Positions 11,889 to 25,900 of a stretch of DNA of 64,000 nt are shown piece after piece. The DNA is from Struthio camelus. Its lineage: Eukaryota; Chordata; Aves; Struthioniformes; Struthionidae. The notes under the pieces are model-generated. The model was not told the origin of the DNA, did no database searches, and saw only the letters and a program-made list of their open reading frames with translations. The number at the start of each line of letters is the position of its first letter. The first letter of the stretch is position 1. Position numbers and translations under genes: made by a program. The stretch spans positions 7,494,001 to 7,558,000 of the forward strand of contig NC_090967.1 in NCBI RefSeq assembly GCF_040807025.1, given 5' to 3'.

Positions 11889-14800
11889 ATGGATCTCTCC
11901 AATCTTGTGACTTGGGCCCACACTCATGGAACTATATGCAATCAAATCCCAACCTTGGAAGCTGTGCAGAACATGGGTCGTTCTAGCAAGGACAATTCCA
12001 TTCTGTGGATATGTGGAGTTGGACATGCATATCACTGGCCTTGTGGAAAGTTACACTTGAGAAGCAGAGAGGAGAAAGAAGCTGTAGAAGAGAGAAAGAG
12101 GTCTATATGCTATGAGACTTCATTAGGAAAACCTAATTTAGATGAAAAAAGGTTCAGGATAACCCCATCTTTTGAGAGGGCTAAAGCAGACTCTGTTACT
12201 ACAGGGTCATGTAGCAGATCTACAGGGGTCACTCAGCAGAAAGATGACACAGTTTACAAAATAGATGAGGCACCAACACTCAGAGAAAATGAGAGAGGAC
12301 TAATCACTCAGCAACACAGTAAATCCATGAGATCATGCTCTGCAGCAGAGCAGCATTTCCCAGTATCTGGTGGTGAAGTCAAAACTGACCTACATAAGGT
12401 GAAGCTAGAAAGCAATGAAGATCTGCAAATCATCTCTGATGAAGAACAGTTTGTATCAGATGCAGAAAACCAAGTAGACAGAATCAACTGGAATATTCTT
12501 TCAGAATCACAAATTAAAGGTGTAACTGCTGAGGTAGAATTGCAAACGCACCGCAATTGGAAGACGGCAATTAACACGCAGACAGCCACCCACACATCCT
12601 GCTCTACCCCCATTGAGAAGCCACCACTAACTCCTTGCTTACAGGAGACTTTAGAAGACATCATTCAAAAGAGCCTGGAAAGCAGCTGGAAGTTAGTTCC
12701 TCTTAATTCTGTGGAGTCCAAAAATGAAACTTTTAAAGCAAGGAATTCCACTGGGTCAGCAATATCTAAAGAACACTTCAAATCAGTTCCTGTCTTCGAC
12801 ACTGAAGCAAAGATCCAACGAGAATCACCTGCCTCTGTGACATTCTTTGAGTTTGAAGCTACTGTAGATGTCCAGCAGCAACTCCAACTGAGCTCTCCTG
12901 AGCGTGGCGCATCAGAAATGAGCTTAATTGGGAACTTTGCTGAAATCCCTATTCAGGAGAGTAAGCCATTAGGATCTCAACATGCACCTCATGTTTCAGC
13001 CTCGCTGAGTCCAGAGAGCAAGAATTCAGATCATCCACCTGTGTCTTCAGACAAAAGTAAGATAGTCTGGAGTATTATTCCTGGAAGGGTTTGTGGGTGT
13101 GTGGGTGCATTTTAATAATCACTTTCCCAAAATATTAAAGGAGGGTGACTTCATATAGCTGCCAAAATCTGTATTGTAGCACCTGAAGAAACGCATCTCA
13201 TTTGAGGCACACTGTTTCTACTAAAGGGCTAAAAGGTTCCTACACTAAGCAATCAGCATTTCAGTAGATAGTGCCATTCACTGAGGTACCCAGATGTATA
13301 TCTAGCGGTAGCTCAGCTTTAACTAAGCAATTTGAATACTTTGGTCTTTCATTTTACTTAGTATCACCATATAGTATGTTGGCTGTCCTTAAGAGAGAGT
13401 CCTGTGAGAAACTGGAACCAGAGATGTGAACTCAGGTCTCAAGAGAGGAAAGGAAAAAACAAGAAGTAAAAGCAAGATGAAGAGACTTTTAAAACAACCA
13501 AACACAGAAATTATGAGTGAAACTCTGGCTTCATTGAGGTCCATGGCAAAAATCCCAGAGATTTGCAATGGGACCAAAGTTTCAATCCTGCGTGTTAAGT
13601 TAGATGACCTCAACAAATTACTTTAGTACTTTTAAGAATGTTAAGATTTTCATGTATTTTATCCTTGAAATCCAACATCCTACTGGATTTGGGGGGAGGA
13701 GGGTGTTTATACTTGCTTGAACATTTATTCGCAAGCTACACTGCTTACTGGGGATCTTTCAGTACCAAGGTTAAGTCATGCACAGAGCACATTTTAAATG
13801 ATTCAGTGAGTAAGAATATGCTCTTTGATGAAGACTTTAGAAGCCTAGCTTGCAGCAGTTTTAAATCCTGCTACAAAAGAGATACTCTGTCCACCAGAAG
13901 GAGTGGCTGACATACAGTGTGTAGACATAATCATAATTATGCTAGCCTTTTGCAAAGACTAGGGAAACCATCATTGAAATTGATTTAGTTCATTTAATAA
14001 ATGAACATGTTTTAGGATAGATGTCTCTAATGTGCTGGAGCCTTAATGCCAGGTACAGACATATTGTTTTAATGTAATGATTAAACACCTCAAATAAAAT
14101 GCAAATATCCAGGTTTTTAAAGATGCAATAATAGAGCCACAAAATTTGCATCTCTAATGATTTGCATGCCTGCAGGTGGTATTTCACATTAATATTGAGT
14201 AAATTGCTGTCCAGTCAGTTTTATGTTTTCACCTAGGTACTAGCAGAAAAAAAAATAGAGAGACAAATTTTGATAATTTAATTCAAAGAGTCAGAGTATT
14301 TCTTTTCCATACAGTGGCCTGATGCCTTGGCTCTATCTAACTGAGAAACAGCCCCCAACAGTAAATGTTTTACTTCCACACACTCAGTACGAGAATCCCC
14401 TATTTCATATTCCCTAAAACCTGCTCTGTACTCACATTCACTGTCCAGCCCCATAGCCTGCTGACCTATCTGCAACCCCTTTTGCTACACATGGCTCAGC
14501 AGCTTAGCCTATGCCAGTCAACAAGGTGCACACGCGGAGCTCAGGGCGGAGAGCTGCTGTGGCGCTGCCCTCTGGCCAAGCCGGGTGCTTCCCAACAGGC
14601 TGAATCCCCAAGGGCACCTTCTCCAGCTGCAGAATAGGGCTGCAGACTCCCCCGATACCTTTCCCAGTGCACCAGACACTTGCCCCCAGCGCAGGACTGA
14701 ACAGGTAGTCCTAATCCAACACACAGACCAAGAAGTTGAGAGGTCTGCAAGAGCAAAGGAATCTACATGCAGATGGGTATTTACTAAAAATATGTTTCTC

Positions 14801-17513
14801 AGTTTTAAAGTGTATACCTAGTCCCCAAGGCTTTGCGCTTGCCACGGAACGCCCACTTGGGACAATGTTTGCTATTTTGCGTAGTCTCAGTAACAGAACC
14901 TCTACAGCTTTTCTGGGAACTTTAGGGAAAAAATCCCATTTAGCACAAGCATTGTTACAGCTTAATGGCAAGCTCTTCTCTGCTGAAATAGCAATATATA
15001 ACTCATCTAGCCATAACATTAAAGATCAACAGCCTACTGCAGGTTTCTGTAGTGCAGAGGACTGGCAGCATTCTTCCCAGAGAAAATGGAATAATTAAAT
15101 AGTATTTTAGGGTTTGTCTGTAACACAAAGGGTGTACGTTTAAAGCACCATTAGCGTTCCTGAATAGACTCAGTGTTACAGATATTCTTATTCCATACAT
15201 AGTCACAACTGTACAGACTGGCGTATTTGAGGGTTTTTTTGTAAAAGTTATTAGTCTATTTCTTTAATTGACAAAACATATCATCAGAAGCCACTGAGAA
15301 TTCACCTGGGTATGTCTGTGTAATAGCCATGTCTGCCAAGATGAATGGCTTATGGCTTACGTGAGGCCTCTGCGTGTATCGATTTACAAGCCGTTCATCT
15401 CTTCACACAGACCGGCCAATAACAAAACAAATAACCCCAAAAAGCAAGGCAGAAATATGTAGAATCCATCTCAGTCCACCTGCAGCATTTTAAGATAACA
15501 ACTAAGCATGTACAAAATAACTCAGTGCAAGGGAAATTTCTAGATATTAGCTTTAAAACCCTTTTCGATATACCTCTCCTCAGCCCTGGAAAAAAAAAAA
15601 AATCACAGGTGAGCAGATGGATCTTTTTAGCAATCCAAAGAATTAATTTCCCAATGCTGCATGGAACTAGATAGATGTGGTATTGCCATAGCAACTTGAG
15701 AAAGAAATGCAACTGAAATCCTTGCAATCCTTTTTAGAAGTATACCTTTACGCATCTTTTTGTTTTCCTCACTCTCCACCCCTGGAGCTAACTTTTAGTT
15801 AATGTCTTATTTCAAAACGAGAGCTCTCCTACCCTAAAGAGGTTTTTGTGAAGCAAAACACTTTGAAATATTTTTCACATAATGTCTTGTACAATACTTT
15901 GAATGTCTAAAATGGATACTGCTCAGTACAGTCAGATCACAAGATCCATGTAAAGGCCAACTCCCATCTATTTTAACAGAGCAGAATCTGGCCCACACAG
16001 TCACTGTTCATCCATAAAATATATGTTAGAGTAGTTGCAAATTGATGAAAGCATATCGAGTCCATTTTGGGTTGCTTGGGCTTCACAGCCCCCATTCCAG
16101 GCTCAATATTACAGCCCTTGTTTATGTGACTAGTCCCATAAGCATGGCCCTTCAAGCACATCCCAAGAATCAATTCCAAAAATCAGTCAGGGTGAAATTC
16201 AGTCCCTTGACAGTATGAAGACACACCACCAATGAAAACCATGGTTTCCAGTCCCATTTTGCTGTCTTAGAAGGGCCATAAAATGTGCACTGATGCTTTC
16301 CACATTGTGCATTCCACTATTCCATTCAGTGGTGAGAGCTCATTAGGAATTAATTCTCTTCCTGTTAAATTTAATTTTTGAATTATATTTGTCTACATGG
16401 TAACATGCAGGTACACCAGTCAAGTGAGAGTGAGAAAGGAGGCAATCCTTTCCCCAGCTAGTCTACTGCAAAGCTATCAAGTGGTGTGGGCTGGCTTGCT
16501 GAGAGTGCAAATCAAAACTAAAACTTTCAAGGAAGGGGTACATGAAAGTCTCATCACCTCTGAATTATTTTTAAAAGGAAGGTGAACATTACTCTGCATC
16601 TCCTTATATTTCATTGATCTCCTTGTTAGTTCTTGCTATCCACAAAGCTGTGTCTTGTCTTTTAGATGTGTTGAGGAAGTGGGAGAATAAGAGAAGCCGT
16701 AGCGCTGGCGACATAAAAATGTTCAGAGACTGGTTGGTTTTACATTTCCCTTCTGAAACGCGTGAGATCTTTATCCTGCCACCTGAAGACCTCGATAATT
16801 ACCTAGCCTTGTTCTACAGTAATGCAAAGAAGCAGAATGGCACAGAATTTTCTGCCAGCTCCTTGTACTTCTTTCAGAGCAGCATAGACAGATACCTCAA
16901 GGATCACAAGTACGAGTATAACATGGTTAGAGGGCTGGAATTCAGAGCCTCCCAAGAAGCCTTAAAACAAAAGTGTCAGCAACTAACACAAAAAGAGAGA
17001 GAGAGAGATTGGAATATTTTGGAGAACCTGACAGATAAAGATGTGGAAAGTCTTCGTAAAAAGGGGATATTAAGTCACATGCACCCTGAAGGCTTTTTGC
17101 ACCTCATGCTCATAAATCTCATTAGGGGGTTTGGGGCAAACACACACAATCAGAGTCGTAATCTGTACTGGGGACAGCTTGTATTAAAAAAGGACGAGGA
17201 GGGATTGGAATACTTGGAATGGAAGGATGAGCTAAATGCAGAGGTAAATGCAGGGGAATCAACTGCACGTGTCTTTGCCAAACCTGATAATCCAGATAAC
17301 TGTCCGATCCGAGACTATAAAGAGTATGCTAAGAGGAGGCCACTAGATATGCTTCATGACCATGATCCACTTTATCTATCTCCCAAACCTTTGTGCTCCG
17401 TGTGGGACCAGATATGGTACTGTAGAAAATCACTGACAAAAGCCAAAATGGAAAAGATCATGAAAGTTATTATCCAGCAAGTCAAAGGAACTGAAAAGAA
17501 GTCCAAGAAATAA
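11889..17513 (+). CDS. KIAA1958L: KIAA1958-like protein, domesticated Crypton recombinase
   Basis: Two coding exons, 11889-13056 and 16666-17513, give 671 residues (human KIAA1958 is a little over 700, from memory). The exon opens at acceptor TTTTTGCAG before 11841; the first in-frame ATG is 11889, but an upstream coding exon is possible because the frame is open back to the acceptor. Donor AAA|GTAAGA and acceptor TCTTTTAG join in matching phase (Asn 390). Residues 3-21 (LSNLVTWAHTHGTICNQIP) and the GHAYHWP motif (46-52) match the KIAA1958 N-terminus. Residues 390-671 form the DUF3504 domain (KKQNGTEFSASSLYFFQSS, GLEFRASQEALK, NLYWGQLVLKK, FAKPDNPDNCP.RDYK). This domain descends from the tyrosine recombinase of Crypton DNA transposons; the usual C-terminal H-x-x-R and Tyr region is absent, so recombination is unlikely. 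The middle is Ser/Glu-rich and probably disordered. A nuclear DNA-binding role is inferred only. The symbol follows my memory of the paralog name. Confidence 0.82.
13057..16665 (+). other. intron of the KIAA1958-like gene
   Basis: The 3.6-kb intron lies between a phase-1 donor and a phase-1 acceptor. It contains no further exon I can support. A GC-rich patch at about 14500-14720 stands out but has no splice sites around a conserved frame. An additional alternative exon cannot be excluded. Confidence 0.55.
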
Positions 17514-20500
17514 AAGTATAAATTTAATTTCTGCTTTGCCACTTTTTGGTAGGAGTATGTTTTAAAGTAGTCTTTGAAAGGTTTATGTGGCAATACTTAG
17601 TCTAGGTTGAGAGAACATCCTTCTCAGTCCTCACATGAGAGCATGAAGTCATCTATAAATTTGTATCACCTTAGCTTTCAGGTTAAGTGAAAAACTTCTA
17701 TTATTCTTTCTGTTAAATGGATTTGATAATTCCATAAATGGAATACAAATGTGAAATCTAAGATTGTCATATGTAATAGAAATTAATATTCTGCTGTATT
17801 AATGAAATGATAAAATAGCTAATATTAACATGGAGGGGGCAGTAATTGAATTCAACTTCACTAAGAGTTTAAGCTGTATTCATTTTGAGGGGAGCTGACT
17901 ATTGTAAACTGCATTAGTCTACAGTATAACAGTCTATCATAAAAAGATAAGTAACATGAATTAGTTTTGGGATGGAAGGAGAACGATGAAATACTTAAGT
18001 GTTTGCCAGTTGCTAATGCATAGCTAATGGGAACGTTATCAACAAGGTTTATGTCATTTTTCTTAGTGAAAGATTTTTAGATTTAAGACATTGTGATAGT
18101 GTTTCAAAAAGTTACTTAAAAAGTGACCGACAGCCTTGGAAAGTTTTATAGTAACTGTTTTCCCCAGAGTGCTAAATATAGCTACATAAATAGGCTTCGG
18201 TAGATGCAGTTAACTATTTTAAGCTATTCAAGTGCTATTCAGTCAATATTTTTTCTTACAGTCCAGTCAAGTTGTTGGATGGAATTGTTGACATTTCCTA
18301 ATAAAACAAAGTTTTACTTAGTACTGTTTGTCTGTTCTAAAAAGATGAAGCCAGTAACCCCAAACTAGTAATTAACAGTTTCCCACAATGCCAATATATT
18401 CACTTCTTCTCCTTGTTTCTCCTGATACAAGCCTATCATTCTTGTCCATTACAGAGCTGACCCAGGAACTGGGCAGTTTGCAATTCCACTGAGCTGGCAT
18501 TCATGGTTTCTTAATGAGGGCTTTGTGGCCCAAACCCTGTGCTGGAAATGGCCCCGTTCAAGCAACGTTTAATAGCACCAAACAACATATAGATGTTTAA
18601 AGAATCATAAAAAAAAAAAGACAAACTTGCTTAACCAAATGCTCAGAGTACGTATTCCAACTGTTCTCATGCTGCCAAACTGCATTATTACTGCAAGAGC
18701 ATAGCTGAAGGACTGTACAGACCTTTAACACTCGAGTCAGAAAGCAACTGCCTACCTACACAGAAAGACTCAAGCTCAAAACAGGTGCAGCTCTTTGCCA
18801 GGCTGTTTGTAAACACACTCGGAAATCCCGGGCAAAGCCCTTTCCTGCAGCATTTGGCTTTACTCATCCTGAGCAAAACAAGAAAATAATCAGATGAGAC
18901 TTTTCTTTCCTCCCTGCTGGTCTATTTAGTCCACACCCCAAAGCCTCCCTTATCTTGAAAGGCTGCTGCCTTAAAAATCAGGAGGCACAATTAGTCAGCA
19001 GAAGTCACTTAACCCTTTCACAGTCAGGTTGGCACCTCTTCCGTTCTCCGGGTTGCTACAAGAAAATAGAGCAAACAAAAACCTAACAACCAAACACCCC
19101 TCTCCCCCTAACATGCTGTTACAAGCTATGGAGAGCAGACCTTCCAGAAATACAAGATCAGTCTTCACCCGGCAAAACAAGCCTCACAGGCCGCACCATT
19201 TGCTCCGGGTGCTCCAAGCTGCGCTCGGACCTTTCCTGGTCAGTAGGAGCATGCAGCAGTACACACCTACCCCAGGCCCCCTTTCCCAAACACTTAGTTC
19301 TCTTCCCAGGCCTGAGATTAAAGGACTGACCCACACATGGGGCTTTCACATCATGCACAGCGCTCAGAAACTTTGGCAAACGACTGTAGAAGAAAATAGA
19401 ATTTCAGTAGCGTTCTGTATGCTAAAGACCCATATTAAGAGCGCCTGAGGAGGAAAAGGAGAAAGGACTGGGAAAGCAAGTCTCATTCCTCTAGCAAGCC
19501 TTGTATTTGCTAAACTTACATACCACTAGTAAGACAAAGTCACTTGCCTCTTTTTGTATACAGGATATCTATAGATCATATTTATTTGTATCTTGTGATA
19601 TTTTTAAACTAAGTTTCTAGTTAATTGCACTTCACACAAATGAGTAGCATCCTGTGTAGAGATACTAAATTAGATCTCATCAAGGATTTAATTGCTGCTC
19701 ACAGAAAAGAAAATCAACCAGAGAACTACTTCATTTTGTAAAAGCAAGGACATACTATTTTCAGAAATTGTAACTATCCTATTATGTATCTTAGCAGCTT
19801 ATTGTAATAATCATTTAAAATAATTAGGAAATTACCTATTATAGACTGTTACCAGGAGCAGAGTCTTTTGGGGGGAAAAGAAAAAAAAAAGGGGGGCTTT
19901 TCAGAGATCACAGTCAGAAGGCTTTAGAGTACACTTTTACTTTGGGGGAAAAAAAAAGGGGGGGGGAGGTAAAAGAAAAAGGGTGTCCCAGTGCTCTTTT
20001 TCTATTGGATGTTAATGATATCCAATTAACACAAATGCAGTTCATCAGTGAGAAGATGTCTTTTTAGATGCCAGCTTCCTACAGAAAGATTCCACCTGAG
20101 ATCTAAGAATTGACCAGAATTTTTTTATGACTGAAGTCAGGATGAAAATAATTTTAAAATATGATTTATTTATTTATTTTTAATGAAATGAATTTGTATA
20201 CATGTATTTGGTGGAAAAGGATTTCTAGGAACATTTCTTCCTGCAGGAAGGGGGACTGAGTGCTCTTGGCTCACCAGCTGCCTACCTGTGAGGACGGGAT
20301 GTTCTCCAGCTCTCCTGGGGCCTGCGGAGTGAGAGAAGCAGAGCAGAAGCCTGCTAGCTGGGCCAGTAAGCTCCTGTTTTTTCTGGCAGCTTGGACTGCT
20401 AGAAACATGTGCTCCTGAGTGGTCATGGCAAATATGCCTGATGTAGTCCTATAATTTATCTCTCTTTTCAACTGTCTCTGCACTTTATTGCAGGGCCATA

Positions 20501-22244
20501 GAGGAAGAGAGAAACACTCAGGATAAACTAAGTTACACACATGATTTTCATCTACACTTATCAAGAATAAAGATTAATTGCCCTCTTTTTAAAGCTGGAG
20601 ACCAAAATGCAATGAAGAAGAAGTAATTTGATCAAGGTCATGCATTAGATCAATGGCTAGGAATCTATTAGAGTCTCTCCTGCCTTCCTAGCCCACTTCC
20701 TAGCTTGGGGACTGTGCTGTCACATAGCCACTTGGCTTGATGGTTAGATGCAGGAGGAACCTGGATGTTGCACAACTCTTATGCTGATGGGGAAATAGGA
20801 CTCCCCCCCTCCCGCTGCATTGCAGAAACTGGCTGGTGATGGAGCAAGCTCCGTACATGACTTGCCACCTCCCTAAGTTGCAGGAGGGGCCTACTGAATT
20901 TACCATAAGCAGACTGGGACCAGCTGTTGCATACTTTGGAAGAGAAGTGAGCACTCAAAGGCTTCTGCAAAATCAATTTCTTTTCCTCTTTTTATGCATA
21001 TGATTCTGAACCCCTCTCTATTATCAGCATAAAGACCAAAGGGGAAGCAGCAGAAGGGAACTTTGCACTTTGCTGTACCCATGAGCAAGTTTGCCAGCAC
21101 TTCTCCTCTGTGCTTCTTCTTGCTTGCAGAGCTGGTGGAGCTGAGCTCGACAGCATTAGGATAAACAGGCCCTGTGCAAGGTGATAGCATGCCAGCTTTC
21201 CCAAGCACTTCCTTCTGCCTCTACGCTTCAGAACTGAAGCCTCAGCCTTTCTTGGACGGAGGCACCATTGCAGCAGGTACTGGAGCTGTGATATCGGGCA
21301 AGTGGTTAGAAAGGTCGTGTCCTGTTGGCCTCACTCCTGTCTTAGGATTCGTCTTCCAAAGCTCCTGAGTAACTCAAGTCCAGGTTCAGGTTCCGATCTG
21401 CTTTTGTGCTGAGGAGCAGAATAAATTGTTGGGATAAAGGCAACACGCTCTCTTAGCATTTCAGAGTTTAGTCCAAGCAGAACGTGGAGCTGCAGTGAAG
21501 AGTTCAGAGTTCTCTTCAGCAGAGTTGCTCTTCATCAGCGAAGAGCTACAGAGTTAACAAGAGACCTATTGCCAGGAAGGAATTGTTTAGGTTCTTTGAG
21601 GCAGGGAGATGGATTATATGACCTTTTTGAGGTCACATCTGTAATCCTCTGGAGATCCTGCTCCTCTCCCTTCCAGCAGCAGGTTGGCAGCAGTTTCAGA
21701 GATACCGTTTACTGCTGACCTTCCCCTTGTGTCATCACTTACATGTGCAGTAACACAACTGCTGAAGACCCCTGGATCTGCTTCTGGCTGCCTGCAGAGT
21801 GAGCTTTGCCCTGCGCAGGGCTAGGTTTGTGTACAGACCTGGGAACTTCCCATCTGAACACCCTCATCTGGGTGTTCCCAAGGCCTTCACACTGTGCCTG
21901 CACCGCTCTCTGGGAGCCATCTAGCGACAGGGACGCTGCACAGCCTGCGGGAGCTGGCACCGCACAGCTCTCGCACTGTGGGATGCGAGCAGAGGGGAGG
22001 ACAAGCAAATCTGCAGTGTTTCCCATGTTTCCTTTTGCTTACTCAGGGTGGGCAGGAGCTCAGCTTTTCTTCCCTGATTAGAAATGTAAAGAGAACTCCA
22101 GGGATACTTCAGCCCTTTCTGTGTCAGCAAAGATTGGTTCGGTGCTCAAATAAAAGGCAGCCTGATGGTTCCTATCACGACAGTCACGTACGTAATCAGA
22201 CATGCTTTTCTTTCCCCTGTCCCCATTCTCTTTAAATATGTGCA
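17514..22244. other. convergent intergenic interval and KIAA1958-like 3' UTR
   Basis: The KIAA1958-like gene (+) and MISP (-) converge here. The first ~0.8 kb is probably the KIAA1958-like 3' UTR. A-run/G-run blocks lie at 19874-19975. Around 20585-20710 a segment reading AAGGTCATGCATTAGATCAA and then AGAGTCTCTCCTGCC recalls an old MIR-like SINE. At 21600-21655 GATGGATTATATGACC and TTTTTGAGGTCACATCTGT recall a CR1 tail. Both assignments are weak. No coding exon is supported. Confidence 0.4.
18300..18305 (+). terminator. poly(A) signal of the KIAA1958-like gene
   Basis: AATAAA lies about 790 bases after the stop codon, followed by T-rich sequence with GTTTGTCTGTTC. It is the first canonical plus-strand hexamer I noticed in a suitable context; the assignment is an inference. 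Confidence 0.45.
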
Positions 22245-22250
22245 TTTATT
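22245..22250 (-). terminator. poly(A) signal candidate of MISP
   Basis: Minus-strand AATAAA about 650 bases beyond the MISP stop. Other A/T-rich hexamers occur between 22320 and 22360, so the site used is uncertain. Confidence 0.35.
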
Positions 22251-22902
22251 ATAAACTCCTGCTGCAAAATCAACTGAACATTCAGACAAACAAAACAGGC
22301 CAGAAAGGATGAGAGAGAATAATGACTCTTTAATAAATTAGCAAAATAAACAGCATTAAAATATGTATATGTTATATATCACTGCGTCTCAACAGATCAT
22401 ATGACTTAAATCAAAAACCTGATTTCCCGATTTGATGCTCATATTGATCCAAAGGTATACTTCAGTCTAGGTACCTTCCTAGGTGATGCCTGATACTGTG
22501 GTACCTAAAAACCTAAAACCACTCAGAAATAAAACATTTTCTTTGTAAGCCAGAGACGCAGCTTCCAATGAGAGAGCAGTTAGATTACCGTATGATTTCT
22601 TTTAATTTACTGTCTCTCCTTGCAGAAGTGATTAAAAGTAACTGATTTGCTTTTTCCCTCCTTTACAAAAAAAAAAAGTGTTACTTCACCTCAAAGGGAA
22701 GGAGGAAAAACAAATGAGCACATTTAATGCATTGGAATGATCATCCATTAGATGAAAAACAGATGGAATTTGCAATTTAGAAGTCTCATGATCACCAGGA
22801 GTTGAACTGATCAGATATTTTGAGTGTGTCAATTGCATCCAAAACAGGATAAATACAGAGCAAAGTCTAGCGGCCACTGTTCTTCCCTGGGCCATGAGAG
22901 CT

Positions 22903-25900
22903 TCAGTCATCATCTTTGACATACTGCCCTGCCTCCCAGCATTTGGCCATGGCACTCTTGTGACGAATCACTCTGGTGCTTTCAACAACCTAAAGAAACC
23001 AGAAAGCACATTTTTTTAAAAAAATAAAAAGATCTATTTTTGTAAAAGGTTTTTTTGTTTATTTTTGCACAACCCACCTTCCCAGTCAGAAATCCCCAGT
23101 CTTTAGGTTAAATACGCTTGACAGCTACCACTATACATCCTGCCTGCCTTGATGCACCTCTGAGCTAACTCGAAGCAGATCCAAGCAGCTGCAGCTCCCT
23201 CACATCTTTGCTCATGCTCAGTGCAAGATGCCAGACAATTAAGGCACTGTGAAAATAAGTTTGATGCAATCCCTTGGACTGCCTGCCCCGCTACCACTTG
23301 CGGAGCTTTGCCCATCTAGTCAGCCCCCAGAAACTGGGAGCAAGAGAAGTGTCCCAGGGGAGATCCTGGGGGAGTGAGAAGTCAGTGTTGCTCAAACAGA
23401 GCCATCAAGTATGTAAAGGACTTTACCTCTGTGTTGATTTTGTCAACGGGTTCAATGCCTGCGTACTGTGAAAAGGGGGGGAAAAATTGTCAGATAACAG
23501 CAACCTAGTAAGGAAATACATAGCGGTAGCTAGATACAGGCCATGGCGGGGTCAGGTTGCATGGGATGCATGGCAGAGAAAATTCAAGGTCAGCCAGCAC
23601 AAGCATGGTACACAGCTAGTTTTCCCAGAGCCCGGGGGAAGGTTTGGGCCAGGACACACACTTCCTTCCCCTAGAGGATGCGGTTGCTCATCTGCACAGT
23701 CCCACCCAGGCTCTAGCACCACTAGTCAGAAGGGTGCTGCCCCTTGGGGCATGGCACGGGAAGAGTGCCATCCTCAGGAAGAGAGGAGGAAAAAAGGGTC
23801 CATCTAATGCCTGGGACCCAGCAGATGTCTGCTGTAGCCCAATCTGGTGCCGCCACGGCCACACTTCCCCCTGAGCTGAGCAGCTGAGTTTCCAGACCAA
23901 AGCAGGGTGGCATGCCGCAAGAGCCCACTGCCTTTAGCCCCGGGGTAGCTCAATGGCCCCATATTTCTCCCATGCTAGAACCACTTGAACACATGCTGCC
24001 CCATGACAGGCAGGGCTGGAGCATTCACCTTTCCATCTTCCTTCACCCTCCTCCTCCTCTCATCGAAGGGACTGGAACAAGTCGATTCGAGGGTGAGGCT
24101 CTCCATGCTGCCCTGAGAGGGACTAGCCACTCTTAGCGGAGTAAATGACGATACCAGTCCCAGGATTCCCGTCTGGTGCGAGGCAGGAGCAAAGACTGGA
24201 GACCCAGACACCGAGTAGCTGCCACAGACACCTGAGGCAGCTTCAAGAGAAAAAGCCGTTGGGGTATGAAGGCTTGCAAGGACCACTCTTAGAGGCTGGA
24301 GGTGCCCACAGAATAGAGCAAGGGTCCTGCCCCAGGACGGGACCTCCTTGGGAGGTCTAGCAGGCTTGGTCACAGCCAGGAACCCTGTGTCTGGGTGCCA
24401 GCCTGAGATTTTTTCAGAGGCAAGGAAGGGGAACTGCATGAACTGAGTGCTTCTTGGCCCTTCCAGCACTGTTTTCTGTGGGAATTTGATGTGAGAATTT
24501 GACATGGACACTTATCAAAATCTGAGCAGCCCCGGAATCAAAAGGAGTCCCAAGTGCCACTCTCACTAAGCCCATCCCTGATTCTTTCTTCTACATCTGC
24601 TCCCCACAGGCAGTCTGGGCTAAGTCCAGCCAGCTGCAGATCGAGCCCTTTTGCTTGCTGGCCACAGAATCTGTGTCTGAAGAGGATTATTTCTCATGGG
24701 ACAGTTTGCTTCCAACAAACACAGGTCCTTGTTGGCATCTCAGCAAATTCTTGCAGGGAGGAATTTCTACTCCGCACCTTGTAGCCTGTTCTGCTTTTAG
24801 AGGCTCTTCTGGGCGGGGACTTGGTGCTTTCGACCTGTAACTGTTTGCTGTTCCCTTTGATCCCTGCTGTGACCACTCTTGCTCTTACAGAAGGCCCAGG
24901 AATGTGAAAGGGGTGTGGAGGAACCACATCCTGAACAGCACCTGCATGGTTTGGGTTCAGAGAACTCCTCACAGAGGTTGGGGCAAGGGCTGTGAACCGA
25001 ACATCTGCAACAGGTCCACAGCTTCCCGGAGCACAGCCAGGGGAAGAGAGAAAGTCTCAGATCTGGCCCCAGTTTGGACTCCTTCCCACTCCTAGCATAG
25101 GGTGAGGTCACCTGTGGCTGCCAGCTATGAAAGGCAATGGTTTGTCTCATGCAGACTGCAAACACTGGGCTTAAGAGCTGGTTTCTTAATTACTTTTCAC
25201 ACCTGGGAGAAGCATATTCCTCTGGCTTTATGCTAGCTGCATGCGCTCTGTGCGGGAAGGTCTCCTGAGAGTGGAAGTAGGCACTTCCAGGTGCCATTTC
25301 TACCCTCTGACAGGTCTGTTAGAGACTCAGAGTCCCAAAGAATTAGAGGGCAGGACTGTTGCCCATGCTGGCTCTGCACCGTGGGGTTAACTCCCGCCCA
25401 GTCCCAAGCCTGCAATTCCTTTCCCCGCCTTACCTGAAGTCTGCGAGGAAAGCCGGGAGTGGGAGCCCTCCTTGGGAAAGCTGTCATTGCTGACCAGGGA
25501 GTAGCCCTCTATCAGCTGCCTCTTTCTCCGCTGCTCCTGCAGCTCCTCTTCCCTCTGCAAGTCGCTCCGGATCTCCTCCTCAATCAGTGCTGATGTCTGG
25601 GGCTTCCATGTCCGCAGCGTGTACTGCTCCTCCCGGCCGCCCTCCCCCTCCAGCCCCTTCTCCCTCCTTAGCGGGCTTTGTGTCCCCATGTGGTCCACAA
25701 AGGAGATCTTGGGCTTCCAAAAGGGCAAGGAGAAGTACTCTTTACGCAGGACGCCTATGTCTGTGGGGCTCAGGGTGGAGCCAGACCTCTGCATGGCGCC
25801 AGGAAGCTTTCCTCCCCGGGAATCCTCACTCGCCCATTTGCTGGCGCTGGCGGAAGCGCGGTCATACATCAACGGCTCATCCCTGCTCTTCTCGCTAGCG

